Shown: piece by piece, positions 50,301-63,845 of the stretch
Layout: the number at the start of each line of letters is the position of its first letter
How positions within the stretch are numbered: position 1 is the first letter of the stretch
DNA from: Piscicola geometra
Taxonomy: Eukaryota; Annelida; Clitellata; Hirudinida; Piscicolidae
Length of the DNA: 64,000 bases
NCBI GenBank assembly: GCA_943735955.1
Contig: OX030957.1
Location: 1,241,001-1,305,000 of the forward strand
Reading direction: 5' to 3'
Position numbers and translations under genes: made by a program
The notes under the pieces: model-generated
Told to the model about the DNA's origin: nothing
What the model saw: only the letters and a program-made list of their open reading frames with translations
The model's database searches: none

Positions 50301-53300
50301 TTCTAAATTATGACTTTTAAAATGTCATTTGAAATAATAATAATTATTAATTCAACATTATTTATTATCAATGTTAAAAAAGTAGTGAATTCGAAAAAAT
50401 TACTCACCATTTTATTGTTAATTTCGTGGAAAGGTCTTGAACAAACGGTTTCCGCAGATTCGTCGTTGTCGAATGTAACAAAGCCAAAGCCTGTCGAATG
50501 ATTTATTGAGTTTGTGTCTTGGATATATGTAGAATACCAAGTAAATTAAATCACTTCAATTTATCTAAATTTACTTTTTTTAATCAAATTAATTGAGATA
50601 AAAAAATACATTTATCACAAGAAATAGTTTACTGTAATCAAAGATTTGTAAATCTATTTAATCTTTTTTTAAAGAAGCAGCATTAACAAATTAATTTTTA
50701 TTAGATCTATTCAAATTACTTTTTAATTTATATGTTAATTAAGTTATCTAGATTGAATCGGAAAATAATTTAATTTGAAAATTTTGTTTTAGGAAGGTGA
50801 CATATTTATGTTAACTAAGTTTTCCAATAATACCAATCGTTTTCAATTGTAAGACTGCACTTTTAAGCCAAATAACTTTGATTTTAGCTAAAAGTTTTAA
50901 TTTTGTGCCAAAAATATTCTTAATATTATAAAATTTTTATAATATTTAAAAAAATGTATCTATAGATTTTAATTACTATCGTTACAAAAACTAATTTACG
51001 AAGTTAGTTTTTTTCCCGAGTTATAGTTCACACGAGATCTAGTTTGAGTTTTTATAAAATTAAAAGAATTCTTCATCTTTTATTTATTTAATATTTTTAA
51101 AATTTTATTTAACGCTACATGTGTAGATTTCTGAGAATAACAGACGCTTCTCCAAACAATTATAAACACACACACAAAATTAATTATTCTTTTTTACTAA
51201 TCAGCAAAGAATCAATTGTTATTTCATTAGTTTATACCTTTAACTTCGTTTATCATGTTTTGCCATTTTTCTTCCGATTTTTTCTATTTTTCAAAATATC
51301 CAAAACAATTCTTTTGAACATTGTAAATCGATATTATTGATTCTGTAAAATAATAAAAAAATTAATTTATTAACTGCATACTTGTTTTAAAAGTTATAAG
51401 ATTAAACGAGCTACTCAATATTTAATGCTTGAAATTCATTGCTTTGGACTGCTTTTCTGATAATAAGAAAAAATAACACGCTTATCAATCATTAAAAGCT
51501 TAATATACTGTGTATGTATTTTTTCTTTATCTGGGAACCATGTACATTTTTTGCCTTAATTCATGATTTTTTAAAAATTATTCTAGAAATCTCATGTATT
51601 TCTGATATGATACTTTTGATTTAAGAAGTAACTTTGAGAAAATTGAAATGAGCTAAAGAATTAGAATTATTCATTACTTCGAGTTAATGCGTAAATAAAC
51701 CGAAGTTGAATTCGTGAAAGATTTTTAAAATTACAATTAATAATTGTATAACTTGTTTGAGCTGGAGCTGAAATAACAACTCTTGAATTTTTCAAAAATA
51801 TCCGCATTAATGCAAATTCTAAAAAAATGAATAAATAGGATTTTCGGACATTCTCAAATGAATGCGAAGGTTAATTAAAACAGCAGGGTTCTTATATATT
51901 GTAGGCCTATTTTAACGACATAAATTATACTTTTTGAATCGTTCGTAACTTTTGAATTATCGTTCGATTGTTTTATTTATCATACATCCTCATTAGCGCA
52001 AATTTACACAAAAACATTATTTTTTTAGATATATACAAGCTTGATTTATGAACCTTGATTTATGTAGGAATTACAAGTAATCCATTTTTCTATTAAATTT
52101 GACCTATAAATTGTAAACACATTTTTTTATTTAATAACAGTTTTCTTGTTTTAAAACTATTTTTTCACATTTTCGAGTTCACTTTACTTAATAAATACTC
52201 TATTTTTAAAAAAAAATTTAAATAATGTTTGAATAGCTTTCTGAAACTTGTTTTATGTTGAAAAACCTTAAATTTAAAAAAAATTGTTTTTTAAATATCA
52301 AATTTATAAACTCTACTTCTCACTTTAATTCGATTATGACTTTTGAAAATGAACAATGTTGTGGAAGACATAAAACAATTTTCACTATTTGTACATTTAA
52401 AATTGTCAAATCTTGTTATTTGAAAGAGTTTTCATGAATATTTCTAGTTTGATAGTACAATAGTAGGCGTCTAATGATATGCATTTATTTAATGCAATGC
52501 AGGAATTATTTTCTATATTGGAGTTCCTTACAGCGTGGAGTAAACCAAGTTTGTTATATGTTTTACGAGCGAATAGAGAAATCTTGTTTTTGTTCAAGAA
52601 AATGAATAAAGGGGCTTTAAACCATTTATTAAATGAATAAACACAATGATGTGTTCGTTATTTTTAGTCTTATTCAAAAGCTTTATCTCAAAATATTTTT
52701 TTTTGAATATTTTTATCAATATTAAAATGTATTTTTTCTTTTTTTAATGTTTTAAAAACAGATTAAAATCGGCTGGTGCATAACTCAATGTAATCATTGA
52801 AAGGTAATGCAAATATGTATTTTAATTTTTCGTAGTGAAAAATGCAATAAATTTGAAGTAAAACTCTAATTTCATGTTTTTTAATTTTCTGTTAATTCTT
52901 TTTAAAATAAACTTTACTGAGCGTTTTTCTTGAAATTCTTCGACCATTTCTCTAATCAACACTTTAAAAAAAAGAATTTAATGATTTTAAATTTATTTTC
53001 TAGATTCAAATGTTGAAAAGAACATGTACGAAATATTTTTTTACAATTTACATTCAGTAAAATAGCAGAATGTGAAAAAAAATTTGGAAACAGCTTTTCC
53101 TAAAATATTTTTGAGTATAAAAAATTTACTTCTAGAAAAGTATATTTTTCTATTTAAAAGACGTTAAACTCATTTATATAAATTTTAAAATTCTCTATTT
53201 GCTTCAGAGTATTTTGAAAAATAAGAAAGTTTTAAAGCAAAGATTAAAAGCTGTTCGTGCATGATGTTGAATAATTGTTAAGACTTTAGAACAACAAGAC

Positions 53301-56300
53301 GTCTAAAAACATATGGTCTTTTCCAGGAAGTTAATGTGCTAATACACATTTTTAAATTAGCCAAAATAGCTATTGCAATAAATATTTGATAGATCTACCT
53401 TAATGTCTTCATGCTTTGGTTATTAATAAGAGTTTCTTTGAAGATAAATAATCTGAATTTCACTTAAACAACCTAAATCTAAATATGAAAATTCAAGTCA
53501 GCAAAATTATTTTCACTTTTTGACTAGATTTATTTGAATTTAATTAAAAACATGTGAATATAAAAATTTATTAGAATTTTATTTTATTTTGTTGTTTTTT
53601 TATTAAAACACAATTCGGAAAGTTTGCACCAAACATAATTTATAAGAAATTAGATATTTAACCATTCATTTTATTCAAAATACGAATTTTTCGTTTTTAT
53701 TTCAAGTTAATACATTGAGATTTTCCATAAGAACGTTGAAACTTTCGACATACAAATGTGCAGAATGTTTAAAAATAGCTATTGAAAACCAAATTATAAT
53801 AGAGTTGACCTGAAACACCCATGCAATCCTCCCATAAGCACCCATGGACGGTGAATGATTAAAAATCGTACCTACTACTTGCATGTGTTTAACAATAATG
53901 GATTTAACTGCATTAAAAATCGGAGTCAGTCCGAATTGCAACTACGCAAACGTTCCCATCTTTCAGAGCTTGCAGCTAAATGATGAACACGTTTGTCAGA
54001 GTGATTGAGTAGTAATGTGATTACTGCCGGCAAACTACAACTCTCCTCACACTGATTAATGCCCGCGGAAACCTGCATGGTCTGGGCAGTCTGTTGATTG
54101 TTTTTTGCTTGCTGAATATTGCTTGAAAAGATTTTCCATCAAGATGTTAGTTTTCTTTTAAGAAGTTTGTTAAGATTGCTTTAATAAATTGTTAATAAAC
54201 AAAATAAACAGTTTTTCATCTGTAGTACTTTCTCAAAGGCAAAGTGTAAGCCCGTGAAATAGAATAATGAAGCTGAATTTATTCTTTCCTTGAACCGCAT
54301 AATGGTAATTTATCGACACTCAAATAGAATTCAGTGCATAAGAGACATTTAATAAACATGAAATATTATGAGTTATCTATTCTGGAAATGGAGATTTAAG
54401 TCTTCGTTAAGACGCTGAGGCTGAAGGCTTCATGAGACAATATTTGTTTCGAGCTTAATACCTCGCATAGTGACAATCCAAACCATAACTTTTTCTGTTT
54501 CTCTTCATTAAGCCCCCATGGAGTCTTATATCATACTTTTGAGAAAATAAAGCCAGCGCAGCGTGGGCGAAACATCCCGCCAAGACATTCATTGGCTGCC
54601 ATCGTCAAGGAAACCCAATCCTATCGATGCGTGACGGCCTTCGAAAACGTTTGCATTAACGATATTAATCAATTACAAAAATTTAGAAGGCAACATTTGT
54701 TTACATATTTTAAAACCATATTTTTATCAAAATGCACATATATTTTTTAAGATTACAATTGAATATATATTTAACAATAGCTTTTTCTTTTTTTTCAATC
54801 CTCCTATGAACTTCTTATCTACCCACTTATTACTTTAGAACTATTTAAAATCACTTTAGCTAAACCCAAAAAAGAATATTAAATAAATTTTGTGAAATAA
54901 AACAAAAGCTTTGAATATATATGTATATATATAACTTTCAGATCTAATATATTTTTACGCTATTATTTAAATGATACAACATCGTTTATAAACAGACTGA
55001 ATAAAAACATGAAAAACGTGCAGGTATTACAGCGTAGAGATTAGAACAGAGATATAAAAAGCATTTATGAGAGAAAGAGACATTTATGGCTGAATACAAG
55101 TGCGTAGGCAAATTCTCTCAAGATGAATTAATAAATGTCATACAGATAACATTCAAAACTCTCGGTAATAGAAGTGAAAACGTTAAATTTGTCGAATTTG
55201 AAAAGAAAAAACACACAGCTAGCATGTTCTGAAGCTTAACGAACCGTCTTCAATGTCTCAATCTCAATGAAAACATAATTTAACGTAAAACCCCTCTCGA
55301 CATTCTGATCGTCAGAAGCTATATTATGCTGCAAGGGTTAACAAACCATGAGAAGCTTAAGTCATAAAATAACTCGTCAGATTGAAGTTCAATTTACACT
55401 AATGATTGCAGTTTAAAGATTTTTTAAAACTTCTTATTTTTATTGATAAAAAAACACCTAAAAATATCTCAAAATTGTTGAATCACAACACATACACAAA
55501 ACAACGGTATTGCGTTATGAGCGGAAGAAGAGTACATGCATGTGCAAAAATGAGTTTGAGCGAAATATGCTTGTTTATGGCGCTTGCTATGGTGTGACGA
55601 GGTCCATCCCTCATGTTGTATGCTTGCTTCACACTGTTGTATCATCGTGTGTAGCAGTCGCACCACTCCTTACTGCATCTTGATTTTCTCTTAGTTTGTT
55701 TAGATTGTTTACAGAGAACATGTTTCGTTTTTTTCCAATTCGTTCATATTGGTTCTATTTTTAAATGCATCTTTGAACAGAGGCTTGTGTGCGTAATAAG
55801 CTTTTTCGCATTAAAACAGACTTTTTATATATTTTTTTCAATGAGTGGCTTATATGATTGGAAAATCTGTTAATGGGAAAATGAAAAGAAATTGTCAAGA
55901 AAAAAGTTAAATTCATCAAAGCATTCGAGTCTTTTTAAGTGAATGATAGTGGAGTTACCTATGAATTAATGAAGATATATTATAATAAGTTGTTTTTTGA
56001 AAGTTGTATATTAAAAGAAGCAATAAAAAAGAAAAATGAGTGAAAATAGGAGCGGATGTTAATATTAATAAGCAATCAGCTTTTCAACAAGTTGTGGTGA
56101 TGTTAGTTTTCATTTCTTCTACAAGGCTTTAAAATTTAAAATAAAGTTTTTTTACGCTTAGATTGATTGGAAAAATGTTTCACAAATAGTATTCAATTGA
56201 TTGTAAAGAGGTAATCTTCAAAAGATTGCAGACTTAGTAAAAAATTGTATCTTTTCAAGTTTAGATTTTTCATAACAAAATGTAAGATTTTTTAAAAGAT

Positions 56301-59300
56301 AAATCATTGAAATAGCCAATTCTGAGTGTAAAATTGGCAGAAAGTTACTATGCTATTATGAAAATATTCTGGAAAAAAACGAATAAACAGAAAATTAAAA
56401 AATATCTTTAATTCAAGAAACTAAGATAAGAAAAGTTCAAAACTTTTTTTATATCACAATGATATGGGCTAGAAAAATAACGCCCGATGAGCAATTTCAA
56501 AAAATATTTCACAAAAAGATTTGCAGTAAATTTTGGTGGTAAACGGATAAAAAGTCTTAAGGATAAAAAGTCTTCGGATAAAAAGTCTTTGGATAAAAAG
56601 TCTTCAGAACAAAAAGTCTTCAAGAAGAGATTTTCATGGAATAAAACTTTTTATATAATTGTATTAATTTTAATTAATAAAAAATAATTTTTACAAACAA
56701 ATTTTATTAAGAATTAATAAAATTAGACTGACAAGTTATTTAAAATATTTTTAGCCTATGTAGGAAATATCAAATAGAAGACAACGATTTCGTTGATGTG
56801 CTTCATATTGAGCCCTAGTGCAAAGCTTGCAAGCTCCCACTGACCAAGCAGATGAGCTCTGCAGATGAAGGACAGAATTTCTTCAGAACGATTCTTCTAC
56901 ACATGACTCAAGCTCAAAAATCTGTAAAGCCAAGAATCATAAAACTTTGATTTTTTCAAGCACTAGCCTATAGGAAAAAAAATACACCGAATGTTACAAG
57001 CGTCTTCGAGGCATGCAATATACGAGATTTTTTTCTTCTTCTTGAATGATCCAGTTTATTCAATCTTGGGTTCACACTTTTGAATACATTTGTTCAATTC
57101 AGTGGTTAATTTCTTTACTTTAATTTTGTATCGAGATTTCAGGCAATCTGGCGGTAATTTTTTTCTTACTTTGGGATTGTTTCAAAAATATTTGTTTTGA
57201 TTTTTTATCTATATTTTAGTATTTTTTCTTAATCACACAGTTACCGCTTCAATGATTGTTTTTGATAGGTTTAATGGATTATTCAAAGTATGGTATCGAA
57301 AACTTTTTTCCTATTGGCCTTGAAAACTTATCAGTCTTCCCACGACCTAAACTCTACAGATTTAGAATGTCAAATAAAAACCATTCATGGAATATCGCAG
57401 AATCGAATAATTTTTCAGAGTACGAATTTTTATTTCCGAAGACTTTTATTCTTGGCTCAAAGGTCAGTGACCATTCAGGCAATATTTTAAAGTAATTCAT
57501 CCACATTCCAAAAGATATTCCCAAGTAATATGAATGATTATGACTTATTATGCCGTTATACATAAATAATGATTCCATAAATCCGTGCCAACAACACAGG
57601 CACATGATTGATGCAAACGCCATTTCCCAATCAATTCTCCCATACTCTTTTAATAATCTTTCCTATAAATTCTTTAACAAGTTTCTAAAGCCATTTATTT
57701 GTAATTATTTATGTATTCAAAATTTTGTCTCAAAACTCATCCATTTAGTTTTATTCGTTTTTAATTTTGTTCTATATTTTATGTAAAAGTTTAGAGCCAT
57801 TAAATATAAACTCCAATCTATATCTTCTTTCCCATTTATTCTGATTTTGCTACCGTATTTTAAATTATAATTTTCAAGAATTTATACAAATCAAATCAAA
57901 TAGAAAACATTGCTTTTCATTAATTTACATTTAAACGTGTGCAAAAACGCAGTTATTTCAACTATTTTATTTTATTTTTTACAAATATAAGAATAGCGAA
58001 AGAAATACATCCTAAAGAAGCAGCAAACCACAAAAGTAACCTCGGTGGCGGTGAGTCTGCTTGTCTATCATCAAGACTGCCTCGCCCACCTTGGAAGGAT
58101 GGTTGAAAGCTTTTGTTAGGGTTTGTATAATTGTTTGTGTAAGTATTTCTCTTAATGTTCATATGAATTACTCCCATAACTTAGAATTATTATAAAACAA
58201 AGCATAAAAACTTCTAATTATATTTTTTTATGAACGTGAATGTCTTTAACAATTTCCATGAAAATATTATTACTTTGTTGCTGTGCCTGCAAGGGAACTC
58301 ACAATCACAATAATAATAATAATGATTAATGGCTTATAACCCAAACGGGCTTCCAGACCACTTGAGCTGCAAATATTTCAATTTCCGCTTATAGGCTAGG
58401 ACATCGGTTGCACTCGAACCTAGGTCCATTAACAATTGGTCTGCTACCCATTCACACATTCAAATAGTTGTCCACTAAACTGAATGAGAGCCGAAAAAGT
58501 CATAAATTTCCTTTTACATTTATATTTTTTCCCAATTTAAAATTAAATCAAAATTTTATTCTCAATTATTTTTACAATTCAAAGAGTTGAATTCAGATAT
58601 TTCAATTTTAACTTTAATTAAATGTTTTAATATTTTAGTGTGTCTTATTTAAATGTGAATTTGATTAAAAACTTCAAAAGATGCGTAGGTGCTGCTTTCA
58701 AACATTCACTGTTAGCATTGATGTACTGTTTTATAGTAATAAACCGATTTTTCTCTTAGTTGTGTACATATCTGTGGATTTGTTTGCATGCACACTTTCC
58801 AGTGTGAGAAAAAATTATCTTTATGCTTAGATATATTGAGCAATTTTAAGTTATGATTCAAACAAAGAAATATAGTGTCTATCTTAAATTATTTTGATAA
58901 CATCGTTCATGTTTTTTGATATTCATTATTTTAATTTTATTGTTATTTTAACATATCTTAAAACTTTTATTTTTTTATTTCATTTTATTATCATAAACGA
59001 ACTAGTCAGAATAAACAAAGTTGATTGCCTTATGACCAGCACAACGATATAATTAATTAACAAATAGAGTTAACGAACCGCAAGTAGCAAATTTTATGAG
59101 TAAAAGTATAAATTTAAAGATTATTATCACTTTTTTTTCTGGTTCTATTCTATAGTTGTTATCAGTATTATCAATAAAAAACCTATTTTATTTTTTTTAA
59201 ATAGCAATAAATGTATTAATGGAAGAAATATGTTTTTAAAGGTTGAAATCATATAAAAAGTTCTAAAGTACCTTTATATATCTCACAAATATTTGATGTG

Positions 59301-62300
59301 AAAAGATAACAAAAACAGAAATATAGGCAACTAACTGGTCCAAACTTTTCAAAGTAGTTTCTGATGTCTTCGGAGGTGGTCGGAGCTGACAGTCCACCCA
59401 CGAATATCTTGCGAGTCTTCGTTAAACTCTTAATAATGGAAAACACTATGAATAAAAAATATACTTTATTAAATCAATTAATTTAATTTAAACTATATAA
59501 TATTTTCTTTAATGAATTTCGTCTAAAAAACAAAATTTTTAAAACATTTAATATAATATTATGCATACTTATACAAACTAAAAGTGTTTTTTGGCAGAAA
59601 TTTTTCAACAATACTATATTATAAATTGTCATTTTTTATATATATATGCGTAAAAAAGTGTAAAATTTACAAGGATCAATAAAACATATGAAATCACGAA
59701 ACTTCAATTCATTTTATTTTTCAAGTTTAAAAACTGGCAGTAAAAGTCTTGATTCATATTTTTTTCCAACTTTTATTTTCCTTATTTAAAAAAAACATCT
59801 TTTATTTTAAATATCAGAATTATGGGTAAACTTAATTAAATATTTTATTTTAGAACTTAAATAAGTATGACGAGTTGAAACCTGTATTCAAAAGCAATCA
59901 CTAACTATTTTAGGATTATGCAACAATAATACAAACAAACTTTTACACAAATACACAAACACTGTCAAAAAGACATACATGCACACGTAGACAAAATACA
60001 CAACCAGGCGAAGATCGCTATCGTAAAAAGGACATTCATTAAGATTCGAGATGGGATGATAGGGCCGCTAATGCGCTTACAAAAGAAAAGGCGTTGTGCA
60101 TTCTTGTCTCACGAGCACACAAAGTATGCAAAAGACTCAGGAGGCAAGAAAAAAGGGAGAATAAGTGAAAACAAAAAAATTGCGAATTGTTTAATGAATC
60201 CAAAAAACGATAAATAATTAAATAAATATCAATAAATCTGTTAAGTCCTAGAACATTCGGAAAAAAGAATGACGGTTCTCCATATTATGCAATTGATATT
60301 TATCATTTGTTAAATTTGTTAATATTTGTTACACTTCAAATTTAATACCCCGTTCACGAAACTTGAAGTGAATAAATTTGTGTTTTGAATTTTTTTGTGG
60401 AAGTCTTATAATGTATTTTTATCTTGTGAAAATCTTCGACAAAGCGATTATTGTTTTTTTTTATCTCTGGAAACACTATTTAAAATAGGAGTCTCAAATT
60501 AATTTTTCTCCTTGTCTTCGCAACTTCCCAAAAGATTTTTTTAGATATTTTATCACGTATTCTTTCAAAAGGACAAATTATTTTGAAGACACATGGTGTA
60601 TAAAGTTCGGCAACGCTTTTAGGCGCTCTATTTTTAAAGTCGTGTCAAGCTCTCAAGTTTGTGAACTATAGAGCGGATCTTCATGCTAGCATCACAAAAA
60701 AAAATATACTTTTCTATTGTAATATAGATAATTACAACTATTGTAATTTTCTATTGTATTCAATACCCCGTATAGATAATTATAACTTTAATATATATTT
60801 TCTACAATTTCATAAAAATTATTTTTTCTGAACAATCTTGGAGAAAGAATTTAATAAATCATTTAAAAAAAATTTCATTGTAATTTGTTGGAAAACATAA
60901 TTTTCAGAATAAAAAAACAATTTCCAAAATACTCTAAGTGAAACTAAATCAATTCAGTCTGTTTCGTTTCTACCTAAACATTATGCATTCTCCCTCTTGT
61001 ACATTGAACTTGTAAGTGCTGTTGGAATACTGCAATTTTTAATATGTAAATTTTTGTAAACAGTCAAGTCTTTTTCTTGATATTATTAACTGTTAAAGTG
61101 GTGCAACTTCAAGTGTATTATTAACAAAACTCATTCTGCTTCATTAACTTGATAATTTATTAAATACAACAATTCTAGTCTCTATAAAAGTAAGCGTTTG
61201 CAGCTTCGCTATCTTCATACTATGTTTATTTACTTTGAAAAGCTATGAATTTATCTATTTTATTTCGAAAGCTAAATTAAGAGATAACCCTTAAATAAGT
61301 ATTAGGTATGTGAGACTTTTAAAATAAAATCTCATTTGAACCAGTTAATTTTTTATTTATAAGTATTTAATATACATATTTATTATTAATATTTAAATCA
61401 TAATAGTATCAAAGCATTCCATCATTAAGAATGCAATAACCTCCACCAACAAACCTTGCTGGAGGCGCCTCCACCCTTTGGTCTAGGCACTGCGACCTTG
61501 GCATCCACCTGGAAGTTTCATGAGTAATGGTTTATTGGTCCGATATTGAATTAGAAATATTTTATTTTTTTATTTTCAATATATAACTTTCCTGAAATCT
61601 TTAGGGTTTTTATTTCACTATTTCAATGCTCTAGATTTTTTTAATGAAGAAAGATTACATTTCAAGATTTAAAAGTTGATTATGAAAATTTTGTGAAAAA
61701 AGTTATCATCTTTTATCTTTAAAAATGACAAAATTCATAAACGATGTCATGCTATGAAAAATGAGTCAATTAACATTTACTTTGAGCCATGGTAATTGCA
61801 TTGACAGTTTTTGGCAACTGCTAAAAACTTGCATATTGGCTTTTCAAAGTTAGTTCACTCTACCTATTTTGAATAATATAAGCTAGTGCTATTTTTTTAT
61901 ATAAATATAGTGAAATTACGAGAGTGCGTGTCTAAGTAAGCTGACAGTAATAAATCAGAGCGATAACAGTTTCTAAGATCACTTGAATTTATTATGTTTT
62001 AACTAACTTTTTTACTTTATTTTTTCCTATAACCTTTAGAGACTCGAATAAGCTATTTAATTATTTTGGCTTGACAAGATGAAATTTGATTCCAAACAAT
62101 AATACTCAATGCTGTCATCCTTGCATTACGGCTTATTTGGTGGCTTGACGAAGCAAAAAGATTCAAGTCTTATAACAAGGCTTTTCATCCTAAAATAACT
62201 TGAAGTAGGTTTTTGCAATTGAAAATACCTTCTTATAAGCACCATAGATGGAAAAGCAGAATTTTTTCTATACCTATTTTCTTATAATAAATATTTCGTT

Positions 62301-63845
62301 TGAATATTTTAAAAATTTTATTACACAAAAATTAAGGTTTAAAATCAAGGTTTTTTACCACCTTCAAAGAGTAAACTTTTAACCAGTTGTTTTCTTCTTC
62401 AAAAGCTTCTAATAATGGAATAAAATCAATTTTTTATTCAAATTTAAACATTTCAATCTATAATCCAGAACAATTATTCACTTTTTCTTTTCCTTGAAAG
62501 TTTCAATCATAAAAGCGTAGTTTGAACACTAAGTGTTCTTGACCTTACTTCTCGAGAGGTTAATGCTGCGTTTTTCACGCAATCTTTTTCGCACAAAAAT
62601 AATAATTATGAAGCTTTACTTTATTGAAATCTTTTTCAAACTTTCAAAAGATCTACTTCAAACTTCTTTTCTTAAGTGTCTGAAGATGAGTCAAAAGCAA
62701 AAACTGAGTTGCTGTTTTAATAAGCTACACGGGTTTTTAAAGACTGACTGATCTTATCATTTGATTTCATGTTATTTTCAGTAAACAGTCTGATTGCTTT
62801 GTAGATTTCACACATTTGATTTACTTTTTGCATTCTAGTGGTATATTGAGTGTTTGTGTGCTAACCATTAGAAGCAAGTCAGTAGGAGTGCATTAGAGAT
62901 CTATTCAGAGACGTTTTTCATGAAAGCTAGCTGAAAAATGCCTTGCTTTCACGCATGAACACGCACAGCCTTACTTACAAATCACGTACACAAGCAAAGA
63001 GAGCTTGATTCTGAATAACGTATATAATGGAACTCACTACCATACAAACACTGTAGCAGCACTAGCCATTTAAAAGAATTGTTTCCATTTTTCTTAGAAA
63101 TAGTTTCATTAAAATGAATCACCTATGCATCCATGAATTCTAAGAAAGAAGAGATCTACCCAAACACACAAACATAGGGAAGCACACAAAACAACGGGAT
63201 CCACACCTGCATTAATCAAAGTAATATATTGCTCTGGAATGTTCTCTATTTCGGCTTATTAGAGCTCCAGCACATACAAACATGTATCGACTACATAATT
63301 CGAATGTTTCACTTTTTTATAAACTAACTTTTGAATTTTAAAGATTTTTTATTCAAGATCAACTTTTTAACAGGATTTATCGGCGTTTTTAAACGAAAAA
63401 TAAAAATGGTTAAAGCTGGAGATGATTCAGTCAATGTTGGACATCTTTTTCTACCAAAAATTTAAAAAATTTAAACAGGCATCTGCCAAAACTTTCATAC
63501 TGGCAGCCTTTGCGTATAAGTCAGAAAAAGTTGACTTTTATTCGGTAAACACAATTTATCTATCAAATTTTTTTTTAATTTAAAACGTCTTTAAAATTTT
63601 TTCACTTCTAAAGTTTCTGAAGATCTCTTAGGTAAACTTAACTTGTAATTTAAAATAGTATCTGAGTATTAAAATTAAAAAGTATTTCGTATGCTTTTTT
63701 AACAATGTCATATTTTTAGAAAAATCTTGTTACAAAATTTAACGATGCAATTTCACTCACCAGCTTCTCGTCGATCGTGTGTGGAGCATTCTTCAGCACG
63801 TTTTCTACACTCTCTCTGCTGCAGAAGTTCACGAAGCCAAACCCA
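41332..63845 (-). CDS. Musashi/Rbp6-type RNA-binding protein, 5' end outside window
   Basis: Nine exons found: 63845-63761, 61508-61455, 59428-59336, 58089-58041, 50490-50408, 43636-43579, 42585-42514, 42018-41637 and 41495-41332 (TAA). The first is the end of RRM1 with RNP1 GFGFVNF. The second encodes the inter-RRM linker ([13 protein letters not shown]). Exons 3-6 form a full RRM2: RNP2 [12 protein letters not shown], the helix NYFEKFG, a 49-nt exon [18 protein letters not shown]1 [15 protein letters not shown], and [12 protein letters not shown], the tail typical of Musashi. The rest is a Gln/Ser/Pro/Asn-rich C-terminal region ([24 protein letters not shown]; final exon [11 protein letters not shown]) without a clear counterpart. 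Such proteins bind UAG-containing mRNA 3' ends and control translation in neural and stem cells. Exons 1-6 join in phase. Exon 7 ends in phase 1 but exon 8 begins in phase 0, so a small exon or alternative isoform is missing between 42019 and 42513. Confidence 0.88.
43014..43440 (+). pseudogene. LINE relic, endonuclease C-terminal part
   Basis: A decayed non-LTR retrotransposon fragment in a Musashi intron. DYIIVD followed by RWRST, then after a frameshift near 43052 the segment [20 protein letters not shown] and RVRF, match the end of LINE endonucleases, where an RW..S motif precedes a conserved His and a LV...R strand. It continues as a Lys-rich linker to about 43309 and fragments of the region before reverse transcriptase beyond. 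Stops and frameshifts make it inactive. Confidence 0.6.
45092..45260 (-). mobile_element. tRNA-derived SINE, copy A
   Basis: On the minus strand the element starts with a tRNA-like head (TGGGTAACCGAGTG as an A-box-like start; GGTCCGAGTCC near 45183-45193, one mismatch from the Pol III B box) and ends toward 45092 in a short ATAATAAT tail. It matches the copy at 58308-58461 along about 140 bp, for example AACCAGAACGAGCTTCC against AACCCAAACGGGCTTCC. Confidence 0.65.
47520..48075 (-). pseudogene. LINE relic, reverse transcriptase C-terminal part
   Basis: Read on the minus strand, this interrupted sequence follows the end of RTE/CR1-like reverse transcriptases in order: [20 protein letters not shown], then [13 protein letters not shown] in another frame, [19 protein letters not shown], and near the end WKQLEGLVQ. 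Frame changes and stops separate the blocks. It is dead and lies opposite in orientation to the LINE fragment at 43 kb, so the two are separate insertions. Confidence 0.72.
49359..49428 (+). CDS. Possible 3'-terminal exon of an unidentified plus-strand gene
   Basis: After an acceptor-like GTATTTTAG at 49350-49358 a frame reads [20 protein letters not shown] and ends at TAA 49426-49428. The stop overlaps a canonical AATAAA signal (49428-49433), followed by TG-rich sequence, as in a real 3' end. The peptide is compositionally far from the AT-driven noise around it. A CpG-containing, GC-richer stretch at 48930-49110 could be its promoter, but I could not find an upstream exon that joins. It could also be a fragment of a processed copy. 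Family not recognised. Confidence 0.28.
50491..58040 (-). other. Large Musashi-type intron
   Basis: A 7.5-kb intron that interrupts RRM2 just before its RNP1 motif. It contains a 15-bp tandem repeat at 56545-56622. I looked for the missing RRM2 segment here and found it at its 5' edge (58041-58089). Nothing else is supported. Confidence 0.7.
56545..56622. repeat. 15-bp tandem repeat
   Basis: About five copies of GGATAAAAAGTCTTC spaced 15-16 bp apart. It reads open as repeated DKKS on plus, which I attribute to the repeat length. Confidence 0.9.
58308..58461 (-). mobile_element. tRNA-derived SINE, copy B
   Basis: Minus-strand element with a B-box-like GGTTCGAGTGC (58411-58421) in its tRNA-like head and a tail of (ATT)n ending at 58308. 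Related to copy A at 45092-45260 by about 140 bp of alignable sequence. It sits 220 bp upstream, in transcript sense, of the 49-nt Musashi exon. Confidence 0.68.
59429..61454 (-). other. Musashi-type intron
   Basis: Intron between the linker exon and the RNP2 exon of RRM2. No additional features supported. Confidence 0.7.
61509..63760 (-). other. Musashi-type intron
   Basis: Intron between the RRM1 RNP1 exon and the linker exon. No additional features supported. Confidence 0.7.

Larger units (their letters stand above)
43637..50407 (-). other. Musashi-type gene intron with repeats
   Basis: A 6.8-kb intron between the FHEINNKM exon and the [11 protein letters not shown] exon. It contains a SINE (45092-45260), a LINE relic (47520-48075), a CAT-rich simple-sequence region around 45785-45930, and a possible plus-strand terminal exon at 49359-49428. 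Confidence 0.75.

Noticed and set aside
57962..58177. Minus-strand frame reading [14 protein letters not shown]
   Set aside because: Wrong frame across the 49-nt RRM2 exon; the correct frame gives [15 protein letters not shown].
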